A DNA stretch of 64,000 bases from UBA1737 sp964541525 (GCA_964541525.1 CAZIQF010000001.1:1-64000); one strand, 5' to 3'. Positions 42,864-55,300 are shown, numbered from the stretch's first letter. Made by a program: numbers and translations. Notes: generated from the letters alone by a model not told the origin.

Positions 42864-43925
42864 TTAATTTTCTTCAGCACTTAATAAACGTTGTTGTTCA
42901 TAAGCGATTAATGCTTCAATTACTGAATCTAATTTGCCTTCCATAACACGATCTAATTGTTGAATAGTATAGCCAATTCGATGATCTGTTAAACGATTTT
43001 GTGGATAATTATAAGTTCTAATTTTTTCACTACGATCCCCATGACCAATTTTTGATTTACGTTCAGCCCCTTCTTGAGCTTCCTTTTCTTGTAACATATG
43101 ATCATATAATCGTGCTCTTAGAACTTTTAACGCACTAGCTTTGTTTTCATGTTGACTCTTACCATCTTGACAACTTACAACGATACCCGTAGGAATATGT
43201 GTAACTCTAATCGCTGATTTAGTCGTGTTAACACATTGACCACCAGGTCCAGATGCACAGAAAGTATCAATTCTTACATCGTTCATATCTAATTCTACTT
43301 CTAGTTCTTCTGCTTCTGGCATTACAAGTACAGTCGCTGTTGATGTGTGAATTCTTCCAGCTGATTCTGTTGTTGGGACTCTTTGAACACGATGTGAACC
43401 AGATTCATATTTCAAATAAGAATATACGGAATCGCCTTTAATCATAAAGCCAATATAACTAAATCCTCCAGCTTCACATGGTTCTGAATCCATTAGTTCA
43501 ATTTTCCACCCTCTTGATTCAGCGTATTTAGTGTACATTCTAAATAGGTCACCAGCAAAGATATTACCTTCATCTCCACCAGCAGCTCCCCTAATTTCAA
43601 CAATTACATTCTTTTCATCATTAGGATCTTTCGGAATTAAAAGAATTTTGATTTCTTCTTCAATTTTAGCAATTCGTTCAACTGAACTTGCCAATTCAAG
43701 TTCTGCCATTTCTTTTAATTCTGGATCATTAAGCATTTCTTTTAAATCTACAATATCATTTTCTAATTGCTTTAATTCATTATATTTATTGACAATAGCT
43801 TCTAATGAACGTTGTTCTTTTGATAAATCTGTTAATTTCTTAATATCTGATACGATATTAGGATCTCCTAACATTTCCGTTATTTGATTATATCTTTGAC
43901 AAATAACTTCTAATCTGTCTTTCAT
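42864..43925 (-). CDS. prfA: Peptide chain release factor 1
   Basis: 353 residues. The GGQ motif (ASGPGGQCVNTTKSA, about residue 228) catalyses peptide release, and PTTES stands in place of the PxT codon-recognition tripeptide for UAA/UAG. The length is standard. It follows dnaB with a 31-base gap and ends the gdpP-rplI-dnaB-prfA transcript. PrmC, its modifier, is encoded two genes downstream. Confidence 0.97.
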   Translation of the reverse strand: MKDRLEVICQRYNQITEMLGDPNIVSDIKKLTDLSKEQRSLEAIVNKYNELKQLENDIVDLKEMLNDPELKEMAELELASSVERIAKIEEEIKILLIPKDPNDEKNVIVEIRGAAGGDEGNIFAGDLFRMYTKYAESRGWKIELMDSEPCEAGGFSYIGFMIKGDSVYSYLKYESGSHRVQRVPTTESAGRIHTSTATVLVMPEAEELEVELDMNDVRIDTFCASGPGGQCVNTTKSAIRVTHIPTGIVVSCQDGKSQHENKASALKVLRARLYDHMLQEKEAQEGAERKSKIGHGDRSEKIRTYNYPQNRLTDHRIGYTIQQLDRVMEGKLDSVIEALIAYEQQRLLSAEEN

Positions 43926-43956
43926 ATTAAACTCCTCAGGCTATTTTTAAATTGTT

Positions 43957-45426
43957 TTATTGATTATTATTGCCGTTTAACTTTCTCATTCCTTGATTAC
44001 GACGTTTTTTAGGAATCGGTTTTCTAAACTCGGCTTGTTCAGTAAACTTACATAAATGTCCATAAAAGTGGTAATCAAAATCGTCTAATGGACCTTGACG
44101 GTTTTTAGCAATCGAAACAATAACTTCAATCATATCTTTCTTTGGTTTTTGTTTCTTAGGTAGTTCTTCTTGAACTTTTTCATTTAATTGATCAGCAACA
44201 TCTTGTTCTTCAATGTCACTTCGACGATAAATAAAGTAAACGATATCTGCATCTTGTTCGATACTTCCTGATTCTCTCAAATCAGATAATTGTGGACGTT
44301 TATCTTCACGACCTTCAAGTCCACGTGATAATTGGGATAAAGCTAAGATTGGTACATTCAATTCTTGAGCAAGTGTCTTTAATTGTCTCGAAATTTTTGA
44401 TACTTCTTCTTGACGACTACCTCGAGCATTTTCAACATTGATTAATTGTAAATAGTCAATAACAACAAAATCAAGTTTGCCTGCTTGCTTTAATTGACGA
44501 CATTTAGTTCTTAAATCCGCAATATTAGATGAAGGTGATGAATCAAAATATAAATTATATTTTGTAAGTTCTTCTTTAGCAATTCCTAATAATAATAATT
44601 CATCATTTGATAAGTTACCACTTCTAATTTTACTTAAATCAATTCCTGCTTGATAAGCATAAATTCTCATTAATAATTGTTCAATACTCATTTCTAATGA
44701 GAAGAAAGCAACATGAGCATTGTTTTGTTTTGCTACTTGTAACGCAAGGTTAATCGCATATGATGATTTACCAACCGCTGGACGTGCAGCAAGAATCATT
44801 AAATCACCATTTTGAAAACCTAAAGTCGCTTTGTTTAAGTTAGGATAACCAGTATCTAAACCTGTTAACTCTTTATTTTTACCTACATACTGATTAATTT
44901 TTTGATAGACACTATCAGCTGCCACGGCTAGTGTTGTAAAATCACTAGTTCTTCTCAGTTTGACAATATTCATGATATTATCTTCAACTCGATCAAGCAT
45001 ATCATTAAGTTCATATTTATGATTTAAGATATCCTCACTAAGACTATTCATACTTTGAAGGAGTTTTCTTTCTATTGCCTTTTCTTCTACTACTTCAATG
45101 TATAACGAAACTGATGCAATCGATGGGACGGAATCAACAATTTCAACTAAATAATTACTAATATTATCAATATCGGCATAGTTAAGTCTTTTTAATTCTT
45201 CTTCAACATTAATTAAATTGATGACATTACCATTATTATATAAGTTGGTCATAGCACGATAAATAAATTGATTACGTTCATCGTAAAAATCTGTATCATT
45301 AATTTTACCAGTTAGACTATCAATAATTTTATTATCGATAAAAATACTACCTAATACATACATTTCTGCATCAGTATTATATGGTACAGAACGATTAAAA
45401 TTTCGACTATCTCTTTGTCTAGGCAT
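43957..45426 (-). CDS. dnaB: Replicative DNA helicase
   Basis: 489 residues of the DnaB family (DnaC in Bacillus). The N-terminal primase-interacting domain (DAEMYVLGSIFIDNKII) precedes the RecA-like ATPase with Walker A LAARPAVGKSSYA (about 209), VVIDYLQLI (Walker B) and LRESGSIEQDAD. A Lys/Asn-rich tail follows. It lies between rplI and prfA, the rplI-dnaB linkage being common in Firmicutes. It unwinds DNA ahead of the replication fork. Confidence 0.97.
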   Translation of the reverse strand: MPRQRDSRNFNRSVPYNTDAEMYVLGSIFIDNKIIDSLTGKINDTDFYDERNQFIYRAMTNLYNNGNVINLINVEEELKRLNYADIDNISNYLVEIVDSVPSIASVSLYIEVVEEKAIERKLLQSMNSLSEDILNHKYELNDMLDRVEDNIMNIVKLRRTSDFTTLAVAADSVYQKINQYVGKNKELTGLDTGYPNLNKATLGFQNGDLMILAARPAVGKSSYAINLALQVAKQNNAHVAFFSLEMSIEQLLMRIYAYQAGIDLSKIRSGNLSNDELLLLGIAKEELTKYNLYFDSSPSSNIADLRTKCRQLKQAGKLDFVVIDYLQLINVENARGSRQEEVSKISRQLKTLAQELNVPILALSQLSRGLEGREDKRPQLSDLRESGSIEQDADIVYFIYRRSDIEEQDVADQLNEKVQEELPKKQKPKKDMIEVIVSIAKNRQGPLDDFDYHFYGHLCKFTEQAEFRKPIPKKRRNQGMRKLNGNNNQ

Positions 45427-45453
45427 TTTATACTCCTTTCACTATGACAGTTA

Positions 45454-45900
45454 TTAGTTTGTAGTTATCGCTTTAAATGTAATATTTGCAACCACTTCTT
45501 TGTGTAATTGAATTTTGGCATTGTATTCACCAAGCGCTGTTACTAAAGCTGTAAAGGTAATTTTACGTTTATCAATTTTTGTTCCTACCGCTTTTTCTAA
45601 TACTTCAGCAATATGTTTAGTTGTTACAGTTCCCAGTACATGCCCATCAGCTGCAACTTTTACGGGGATAACTAATTGAACATTCTCAATTTTTTGTTTT
45701 AGCTCTTGCATATCTTTTAGGTGTTTTGCTTCTAGTTCTTGTTCTTTAGCAATTTGAACTTCTAAGGCATGCATATTATCTGATGATGCTACAATCGCAA
45801 GTCCACTTTTGATTAAAAAGTTTGCATATCCTGCTTGAAAATCTTTTACTTCGCCTTTTTTACCTTTGCCTTTAACATCATTTATTAATATTACTTTCAT
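45454..45900 (-). CDS. rplI: 50S ribosomal protein L9
   Basis: 148 residues. The N-terminal 23S-binding domain MKVILINDVKGKGKKGEVKD, the long central helix and the C-terminal globular domain are all of normal size. It overlaps the upstream gdpP-like gene by 4 bases (ATGA). The last 165 residues of that neighbouring protein are a second L9-like domain, so this region carries an L9 duplication. Confidence 0.97.
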   Translation of the reverse strand: MKVILINDVKGKGKKGEVKDFQAGYANFLIKSGLAIVASSDNMHALEVQIAKEQELEAKHLKDMQELKQKIENVQLVIPVKVAADGHVLGTVTTKHIAEVLEKAVGTKIDKRKITFTALVTALGEYNAKIQLHKEVVANITFKAITTN

Positions 45901-48407
45901 TTCTTTTCTCCATTTTTATCTTTATCGTCATTCTTATTTTCAACAACATAAATTGTAATTGTTGCAAATATATCTTTGTTTAATTGTAATTGTGCTTCAT
46001 ATGCTCCCAAAGCAACAACATTACTGTTAAAAATAATTTTACGATAATCGACTTTTTGTTTGATTTTTCGTTTCAAACACGCTGCAATAAATTTTGCATT
46101 AACTAAGTCCATAATCCGACCATTTTCATCAATCTCAACTTGAATTTCTAATGGTTCTTTCTCAATTTTAGCTTTTGTTGCATAATATTCTTTGACACGT
46201 AATGCTGCTACTTCTTGTTCTTCGCGCTTTTCTTGTTCTAATAAACGAATATTCTCTGTTGTTGCTTCAATCGCTTGATTATTTTCAATTAATAATTTTG
46301 CTTGATAAGCTTCAAACTCTAAAATTTCCCCCATTGAACCTTTACCTTTGACATCTTCTCTTAAAATAACTTTAATCACTCTATCTTCTTTTAAGATTTC
46401 ATCAATCGCACTTTTTAATCGTTTGACAACTTCTGACATTGTTGTAGATGAAATTACAGCTGCAGCAGCAGTTAAATGACCACCACCACCTAGTTTTTCC
46501 ATTAATACTTGACAATTGACTTTACCTAAACTACGAGCTGATAATCTAATAGCTCCACCTCTAGTATAGCCACAAGTAATTGCTAAAATGAATCCTTCAA
46601 TTGATAACAATTCATCTGATACCTTAGCTAAAGTTGCAGCTTCTAGTTCAGCATTATCTGATTGAACAGCAATTGCAACATTATCATGATATACTTCTAT
46701 ATCAGTCATTAAACGATTTCTTAATAATTTTTCTTCTTTTTTCTCTTTTAAGTATTCTTTAACTTTTCCCATGTTAGCTTGCATTTTTGCAAGTTTTGCT
46801 GCAATTTCAAATGTGACTTCACTTGAGCGATAAACAAAGTTATTTGTATCAACAACCATACCAAGTAACATCCAAGTTGCTTCATTATCAGTAATGCTCA
46901 GTTCAACATCAGAAAATTCAAGTAGTGAGAAAATAACTTCCACACACGAAGATGCACCTGGTTCTGAATAATAGAAGTCAGTTTCTTCAATTGTTCCTGC
47001 GTCATTTTTACGATGATGATCGATAACTCCAATATGTTTAAATGCCGATAATTGTTTAGGATTTAGAAAGACCTGCTTTTCAGATTGGCAATCTACAATC
47101 ATTAATAAACTCTTATCGTTAACTAATTCAGCTGCTTTTTCTGGAGTCACAAATACTTTATGTAGTGTTCGATGATATCGTTTAACATCTTCATAAACCT
47201 TTTTAACTGTTGGATCAATTTGTGATTCATCTAAAATAATATATGCTGGTTTTCCTAAAGCTACAGCTAAATTATACATTGCGATTGTTGACCCAAATGA
47301 ATCAGCATCTTGAAATTTATGTCCCATACAAAAAACAGTACTAGATGAGTTAATCAAATCTTCTAATTTTTGATAATAATAACGAATTTCGACTTTTGAT
47401 TCTTTTTTAGCTGGTTCCGTTTTTGCACCATAAAATGTTGTATTACCATCAATTTTTACAATTGCTTGATCCCCACCACGATTTAAAGCTAGTTCTAGTT
47501 GATCTTCTGCTTCCTTAGTAAGTTTATCAACTGGTAAATCTTCGCAAGCAATCCCCATACTAAGCGTAATATGAACAGCCTTAGTTGTTTTAAGTAATAA
47601 TTTAACATCATCTAAAATGGTAAAATCATTACTCATCATTAGTTTTAAATGCTCATGATCAGTCATTAACATTAACTTAGAGTCGGAAAATGCACGAACA
47701 ATCGCTCCAAAATTTTCTGCCCATTTAACAATTGCATTTAGAATTTTACCTTGATAATCACTTTTACCTTGAACATCAAGTTCTGATAATGCTTCTTCTA
47801 GATTATCAACATTAATATAACCAAAAGCTAAAGTTCGATCGACATATTTCTTTTCCAAATTCACCATTTCAGTGATATCTCGTAAATAGATAATTCTTAA
47901 ATCCTTAATAAATTGAATTAAGTAAATTTTTTGAAAAAGAGCAATTTGTGAAACTACGACATTTTCTTCTTTTGTTTCATTTTCCACAATAAAATCAAAT
48001 AGTTTACTATTAGCAACCTCTTTTAAACTACGATCTTTTAAAGTACTCATTAAAATCGTTTGTGCCATTGGATTACTCCATTTAATTTTATAAGTATTAT
48101 CTAAAACAATTACTCCCGTCGGTAAACTATTAAATGCAGTTTCACCTGCACCCTTAACTTTATAAGAAATTGTATTCCATAAACTTAAACGATTTTCTAG
48201 TGTTTGAACGTATCTATTATTCCGATAATTACCAATCGTGATAATTAATGTTGTAATCAAAATTACATCTACACCACACAAAATATAGAATACAGCATCA
48301 GATAATACGGTATCTCCTCTAAAATAAAATAGGAAACCTATTCCGACACTAGAAAAAAGTAATGCTAAAAATAAGAAAGTTATTGATAAAGATGATTTAT
48401 TTTTCAT
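45897..48407 (-). CDS. gdpP: GdpP-type c-di-AMP phosphodiesterase fused to an L9-like domain
   Basis: 836 residues. Two membrane helices (about 8-55), a PAS-like segment (about 75-170), a degenerate GGDEF domain (about 175-310), and a DHH/DHHA1 phosphodiesterase domain follow: GHKFQDADSFGS, VIDHHRKND and LGGGGHLTAAAA. This is the GdpP/YybT architecture, which hydrolyses c-di-AMP. GdpP is normally about 655 residues; here about 165 more follow. They read VIKVILREDVKGKGSMGEIL and later a long helix and a KVDYRKIIFNSNVVALGAYE domain, which parallel L9 end to end. The fusion is in one open frame and abuts rplI. It is the promoter-proximal gene of the operon. Confidence 0.93.
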   Translation of the reverse strand: MKNKSSLSITFLFLALLFSSVGIGFLFYFRGDTVLSDAVFYILCGVDVILITTLIITIGNYRNNRYVQTLENRLSLWNTISYKVKGAGETAFNSLPTGVIVLDNTYKIKWSNPMAQTILMSTLKDRSLKEVANSKLFDFIVENETKEENVVVSQIALFQKIYLIQFIKDLRIIYLRDITEMVNLEKKYVDRTLAFGYINVDNLEEALSELDVQGKSDYQGKILNAIVKWAENFGAIVRAFSDSKLMLMTDHEHLKLMMSNDFTILDDVKLLLKTTKAVHITLSMGIACEDLPVDKLTKEAEDQLELALNRGGDQAIVKIDGNTTFYGAKTEPAKKESKVEIRYYYQKLEDLINSSSTVFCMGHKFQDADSFGSTIAMYNLAVALGKPAYIILDESQIDPTVKKVYEDVKRYHRTLHKVFVTPEKAAELVNDKSLLMIVDCQSEKQVFLNPKQLSAFKHIGVIDHHRKNDAGTIEETDFYYSEPGASSCVEVIFSLLEFSDVELSITDNEATWMLLGMVVDTNNFVYRSSEVTFEIAAKLAKMQANMGKVKEYLKEKKEEKLLRNRLMTDIEVYHDNVAIAVQSDNAELEAATLAKVSDELLSIEGFILAITCGYTRGGAIRLSARSLGKVNCQVLMEKLGGGGHLTAAAAVISSTTMSEVVKRLKSAIDEILKEDRVIKVILREDVKGKGSMGEILEFEAYQAKLLIENNQAIEATTENIRLLEQEKREEQEVAALRVKEYYATKAKIEKEPLEIQVEIDENGRIMDLVNAKFIAACLKRKIKQKVDYRKIIFNSNVVALGAYEAQLQLNKDIFATITIYVVENKNDDKDKNGEKK

Positions 48408-48432
48408 AATAACTCCTTTCTTTGTTTCACTT

Positions 48433-48461
48433 ATTATACCATATTATGTTCACTTTTTCAA
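48433..48461 (-). promoter_or_regulatory. Promoter of the gdpP-rplI-dnaB-prfA operon
   Basis: On the minus strand TTGAAA (48456-48461), a 17-base spacer ending TATGG, then TATAAT (48433-48438), with AAAGGAG before the ATG at 48407. A near-consensus housekeeping promoter. Confidence 0.8.
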
Positions 48462-48801
48462 GATTATAGTTATATTATATTTCTAATAATTTAGTATTAG
48501 AAATTAATACAGTTAATCAAATGACATCTTAATTCCAAGTTATAAAAGATATTTTAGCATTTATTTCTTAATTGTCCCATTACTAATCGAATAAATTAAT
48601 ATTTATAAACTAATAAATAATCTTTCATATATTGAAATAAAAAATAATGACATTTAATTTTGTCATTCATATTGTAAGTACAATTAATTATTTGATTAAA
48701 CATTTTGACTAATAAATGATGTCACAGCACAGGCATAAATACGCCTAAAGATATAAAGTAAATTACAATGGAATCAAGACAAAAAAGGATTATTTATTGA
48801 C
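48462..48801. other. Gene-free AT-rich interval
   Basis: I see no supported gene here. An inverted repeat (AATGACA-TTTAATTT-TGTCATT, near 48652-48673) and a small GGCATAAATACGCC stem near 48731 are the only structures. It marks the left edge of the accessory segment that carries the giant lipoprotein. Confidence 0.5.
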
Positions 48802-48987
48802 CTATTGCTTTAGTCTCTCAACTATAACTTGATTATTGCATAATTCACAACTCACTCTTGCATCACAAACAGAAATAGTACTATGTGAATATCCTATAAA
48901 TTCACTACTACAGATCACACAAGGATATTTATGACTATTGGGTTTTTTATCGTCAGATCTTTTAGTCTCTTCTTCCAAATTCTTCAT
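48802..48987 (-). CDS. Small protein with paired CxxC motifs (zinc-ribbon-like)
   Basis: 61 residues: an acidic/basic N-terminus, then CVICSSEF...CDARVSCELCNNQV, a two-CxxC arrangement compatible with a single zinc ribbon. AAGGA lies 6 bases before the ATG, and TATAAT-like sequence lies a further 10 bases upstream, so it may be a genuine short gene. No family recognised. Its neighbour on the minus strand is the giant Cys-rich lipoprotein, separated by 412 bases of repeats. Confidence 0.45.
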   Translation of the reverse strand: MKNLEEETKRSDDKKPNSHKYPCVICSSEFIGYSHSTISVCDARVSCELCNNQVIVERLKQ

Positions 48988-49109
48988 ATAGATTATCCTT
49001 CATTATATATGGAGATAGTACACCAGGTGCTAATGTCTGTACTACATCTATCGCAGTTCTTTTTTTTAAAATTAGTTTACGTTCTCAGCTCCTGAGTATT
49101 ATTTAAGTA

Positions 49110-49220
49110 GTGTTTTGTCAAATTTGTAAGTAATTTTGATAGTTTTTTTATTTTATTAGTAACTAAAAACTTCGCTATGTGTGAAGTTGAGTTAACTAAA
49201 TTTTACGTTGTATGTATTAG
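49110..49220. repeat. Leader-like repeat, copy 1, followed by one ATTAGTA-bounded hairpin module
   Basis: 49110-49161 begins GTGTTTTGTCAAATTTGTAA and continues to a T-rich TTTTTTTATTTT block. About 90 per cent of its bases match 60955-61007 in the same orientation. It is followed by ATTAGTA, then a module with AACTTC-GCTATGTGT-GAAGTT that ends in TGTATGTATTAGTA. The interval 48988-49399 holds no gene that I support; this module and a terminator fill most of it. Confidence 0.6.
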
Positions 49221-49252
49221 TAAACGACAATATTATTATATTAAAGGTGTGC

Positions 49253-49302
49253 AAAAAAAGCGGTAATAGAACCATATCAGTGTACTATTATCGCTTTTTA
49301 TT
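49253..49302. terminator. Terminator of the giant lipoprotein gene
   Basis: AAAGCGGTAATAG and CTATTATCGCTTT (49257-49269, 49285-49297) form a long stem with one mismatch. It has A7 on one side and T5ATTTT on the other, so it can work in both directions. It lies about 100 bases after the giant gene's stop. Confidence 0.8.
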
Positions 49303-49399
49303 TTACTTTTTAGACCATAATAAAATCGATAGTTTTTTCAAAATTATAACGAATTTTATCTTGCCTTTATTTTTTTGATAGAACCATTTTATCTATATA

Positions 49400-52300
49400 T
49401 TATTCAGCTACATTTAGTGGAACCCATTCAAAATCTAATGGTACATATTCAGCTCTAGAATCAGAATAAAACATTACTTTGAGAGTATACGTTTGACCAG
49501 CTTCTAAATCATATTCAATCAAGAAGTTTGAGCCTTTACCATCATCATCACTATAAACCAATTGAGTTCCATCAGCATTATATAAGTAAGCTTTTGTATC
49601 AGAATCACCAGTAGATTGGAATATCCATTTGCTGTCTACAGTTGGAGTAATAACATAATATTTTTCTTCACCAGCACCAATGAAATCAACAAATTTAATA
49701 CTATCTGTAATAATTTCCACAGGTTCTGTAAATGTTATACTATAATCAAAGTTTCCATCTGATCCAACTGGTACAAATGTGAATCTAACTTTATAATCAG
49801 CATAACCATTTTCAGTTGCCCAAGTTTCTACTGCTACTCTACTAAATGCAAATGCACGAACATTTTCTAATTGGATAATTTCGATATTGTCAATTATATC
49901 AACAATTGAATCATCATCCAATACTAAACTTATGTAATGTGTAAATTCAACACTAGTAGCTTCAAAATATCCAACTACATAGTTTTCACCATTCCCATAT
50001 TTTCTTGTTAAATCTTCTAAAATAATTGAACCATCTGCACCATTAGCATTTTCCATACCACATTTTGTACAATAATAGCCTAATCCTCCACCACTTCTCC
50101 ATGAATGGCCATGTGGATTAATAACATATTCTTCTGAATGATAGTTACAAACATAACACTCATTGCAATATGCTCCATCTTGAGTACAAGTTTCTTCTAA
50201 TACTTCATCTCTATATAAGTGACAGCATTCTTCATCGTATACATTTTTTTGACCATAACTATCTGTTAATGTTGTAGTTCTAATACATTGATTTTCAAAT
50301 GAATATGAGTAGTCATATCTAGACCAATATTTTTCATCTTTTCGATATTCATATAATTCATAAACATAATTACAATATAATCCAGTAGCTTTCTCAAATA
50401 CGACAGATTCACCATATGAACTTGATGAACTTTCTCTAGTTAATAAACCATTTTCGAATGGTTCTGGTGCAATGTATTCTTCTTTACTACGTATTGTTTC
50501 TCGCCAATATTCAGTACCATCTGTAGATATTGTTTTTGTATATGATCGACTAACATAAGAAGTATCTTCGTATTTAGCATATTCTTCAATAGTTAATCTA
50601 TATTGATCATAGCCATTATTTAAAGTATTTGCGATTTCAATTTCATGTTTAGTCATTTCACTATCATCATTATAACAATATTGTTGATGATAATAACTTC
50701 CACAATCAGGGCAATCATAAGTATAATTATTTTCTGTACTATTATCTACATAGTTATGATAATCTCTTACCCAACCACTCTTAACTGTAATTTCTCTAAT
50801 ACATGTGTCTGTTTCTTCATCATAACCAAGTTGCCATGTTCGATATTGAGATACTGAACATGAGTTTTCATCTTTTAACCAATATTCAGCATATCTTATA
50901 ACAAATCTACAAGCTGGATCAGTTACAGCACATACCATCATATATGATGTTGATCTAAATATATTAGTTCCACTGATTGTATATTGTGAACCAGAAATAA
51001 TATTTTCAACCCATATTGAACAACTTTGATTATCCATATCACAAAGCAAATGATCAAGAGTAAGTTCTCCTTCATGTCCACATGGACATTCATACAATGT
51101 TGCAGTTCCACCACAAACACTACCTAAAGTTAATAAATCAATTACTTCTTTTTCTAGTAATATATGATGATGTGCTTCTTCAACTTTTTCTAAGCCACAA
51201 GTTTTACATCTATATGTAACAACTACTCCATCTTCACAAGAAGTAGCACCTTCAAACAATTCACTAGTTATTTCATAATCATGTTGCTTTCTAGATATTT
51301 CATATTGTTCATCAATAATAATAGTACCATTGATACTAATCAATACTGAAATATATTCAACAACTTGACAATTTGCTAAATCTTCAACTTCATAAGAAAT
51401 TTTTTCATATCGTAATCCACATGAACTACAAGAAGAAACTTCAACGCTAACTAAATGTCCTTCTTCATCAACATATTCATTACTATTATAAGAATCACAA
51501 CAAGAATATAACTCTATATAATGTTCTGCACCACATGCACAAGAATGGTAAATATATTCACCATAACATGCGCCATAATTTGAAATATTTACTCTTGTTT
51601 TTTCCATAGTAATATGTTCATGAGTTTCAGAAGCCATCAATAAATTACCAGATGTGTAATCAACAAGAATTACTAAAGCCCCATCTTCACAACTTTCTGA
51701 ACCTTCTAATAGAACAGAAACATTACATATTTCTTTAGTATCTTCAACATTTCTTATTTCGCTATTTGCCATAGCAAAAGCAATAGTACCAGAATTGTCC
51801 CGATTATAGAAACTAATTCGATAAACATAAGTAACTCCAGCTTCTAAATATTGGCATAATAGGAATTGATTTCCATATCCTGAATCATCATCGCCTCCTA
51901 TTTGTTTATTTCCATCCGATAGAATAAATAATTCTACTCTAGTGTCATTTTCTGCTAAACCATTTATTGTGTAATAACCACTTACCTCTGGAGTAAATTC
52001 ATAATCATAATAGTATTCACCATTATGGTTTTCTAGAGTTACATTATTTACTTGACTAATATGACTTTCTCCACATTTACTACAAGTTATTTTAACTAAG
52101 TAAACACAATTTTCTGTCGTAACACTAACTTGACTAAAGTTATGGTTTTGTCTTGATTGTTCATTAACCAAACTATATAAAACCTTATCATTAACTTTTA
52201 TTTCAAGTGTGTTTACATAATATGTAATACATCCTTCATTTTTTTCTTCATATGAATTTTTAATCATTAATCCACATGTGTTGCAGATATATGTTTGTGT

Positions 52301-55300
52301 TTTTTCATCATATTCTAAACCAAATTCATTATATTTATAATCAAAATGTTCACCACATGGACAGCCAAAAACTTCAATAAAATGATTTTCACAGCATCCA
52401 TATTCTTCATCCAAACGGAAAATTGTATGTGTTTCATGGTGAGAGAAATATCCTTCATAATTATCACCACATAATTTACATATTGCATGATATGCTACAC
52501 CATCTTCACAAGAATCTCCTTGAAGTTCATAAGTATATTCGTATTGATGACTTGCAAAATAACTTTCATTAACATATTCAAAAATACAAGCTTCACCATT
52601 CAAAATAATAATAGATGTAAATTCCTTGTAACTACAAGATGATAATGCTTCGGTCCAAATACCTGAAACAAATACAAGACCACATTCAGAACAAGTCATT
52701 GTACGTTTGCTTCCTATTACATTACCATTTTCATCAAGAATATCTTCTACAATCTCATTCACCATTTGACAATTAATTGCCATATTGATGACATGCTTAA
52801 TTTCACCACAAATATTACATTTGTAAGCAGTGATTGAACCACCACAAGCACTATGTTCTGCTAAATCAATAGTAACTTGTTCAGAATTACAATACCAACG
52901 TTTATATTGATTATAATAATCACATTTTGTACAAATTTCAGTTACTATTACACCATCTTCACAACTTTCACCAAGTAATTCATAACTTTGTTCCAATTCA
53001 TGTTGTGATTCAAAAGCATATTCATTTAATGTTGAATTATATAAATATGAAATATGTAAGCCCTCATAATTAATTACATATTCAGCGTTTGGCATTGCTT
53101 TTAAACAAAGAATTGCAATAGCATATTCAGATTCCATTTCTTCAGCAGAAAACTCAATAACAGTTTCAGTGCCATCTTCATAGATAGCTAGATATCCTGT
53201 TTCAGTTTGACGCATTTCTACTACTGTACCACTTAATCTATCTACAATAAGATTTATACTTTGGCCATCTACTTCAATAGTAACTAGTAAGAATTGATTT
53301 ATTCGTTTTGCAAAGTTTGCATCATATTTCATCCAACCATGACAATCTGGTGATATCATCATATAAGACAACTTATCTACCTCAGCATTAGATACTTCAA
53401 CATACACACCAAATGCAAATGGATATTCATTACCTTTATAAGTTACAACCCCATTTTCAACCGGATGATAATCAACATTCATAAATAAATCAAGCATGTC
53501 AGAAGTTGGTAAGACAACATTTGCTTCAATTTCATCAATAATATCAGTCCATGTAATATCGACATCACTATTGATTTCAATATCAATACCAAATGATACA
53601 CTGATTGTACTATATTCACTTACATTAAAATCATTAACACTTACATCAATACTTGCAGAAGTAATTGTTCCTGATTTATCGGTTGTAAATGACACTGAAA
53701 CCATATTAGATAACATTTCGATAACACTGTCAATCATTGCTTTAACTTCATCGCAACAACTAATTTCATCAGCAGCTACATTTTCAGTATCTGGTTCTAC
53801 AGTAGGTGCATCAGTAGTATTACCTAATATTAATTCACACAAACAGTTTTCTTCTAATATAGAAACTATATAATTAATCATTTCCAAATACGAATTATCT
53901 TCTGTTTGGAAAATTATCATTCCAAGTGTTAATCCTTGTAGTTCTTCATTCATAATTATACTTTCAATATCAAAGTCTTCAGGTGCTCCCATTTTTCTAG
54001 CAAAATCATTAATACCAGCATATAACACTTCTAAATCAACTCCTAAGTTTTCAAGAGCAGCAGGAATACTATGTACTTCAAGATTTGCTAAATAAATTAT
54101 ATCGTTTACTAAGCCATCAAATGATCCTTCACCAAAATAATGATCAATAAATTCTTTGATAGTCTTTGATGTAATATTTGCACTTAATTCATATAATTTA
54201 TCAAAATCAAGTGTTACATTTACAGTACCATTTTCTTGCTTTTCAAATGTGAATACCATATTAAATAATTTTTCTAATAATGCATTAATTTTTTCTGAAT
54301 TGCTGTCAACCAATTTATCAATTACAGGTAATAATGTATTTTTGACAAAATCAAGTATAATCATCATTGAATTAGAATCTAGATTTAATACTCCATTCAA
54401 TATATTTTCAACTAATGCATCTAATGAATATATAATTTCTTGTCTGTGAACAATAGCATTAACTGTATATTCAAATGTTACATAAACATTATTATTTTCA
54501 ATAATAGCTTTTATCACAACTACAGAAGTATCATCAGGAACAGGACCATTAAAGATTTCAACAGAACCTTTAAATCCACCTTTAAGTTCACCATTTTCTA
54601 CATATAGAATAAGTTCAATTATATCAACTTGTTGAATACTACCAATGAGATTGTATTCTCCTTCTTTATTCTGTTCTTTAACTACTAATGTTAAATTTTC
54701 AATATGTAATGCGAAACTATCAATATTCTTCCAAGTATTTAATAAATTTATAAAATATACATCAACATATTCACTACCACAATCCACACATACACCATCT
54801 TGATAATTATGTTCACCTGTTGCAGGAATAACAGTGACTTTTGTTGCACCACATACGCACGTAGAAACACTTTCACCAGGTTGTGAACAAGTAGGTTCTT
54901 TAGTTACTACTTCATTTTCAAATGTATGTTCAGCTATATCTGTTTTTTCACCACATACGCATTCATGCCAGTGTTCGTATTCATCTTTTTCCCATTCATC
55001 AGCGAATTTATGATCTGGAGTTCCTTCTTCAACTACTTTAACATCACTATATGTCATTCCATCGTAAATTACAGTTGCAGTATAAGTAGTCTTAACAAAA
55101 TTAGAACATGTTCCAGTTACAACTAACACTTCAACTATAGCATCACGTACTACTACATGCTCAGAGTCATGTTCACAAACAAATGTTAATGTAGCAGCAC
55201 TATAATCAGCATTCCAAGACCAAGTTGTTGATGCATATGCATGACCTAATGCAGAAACAAAATTATCAACAAAACTATATTCACATTTTTCACATTTGTG

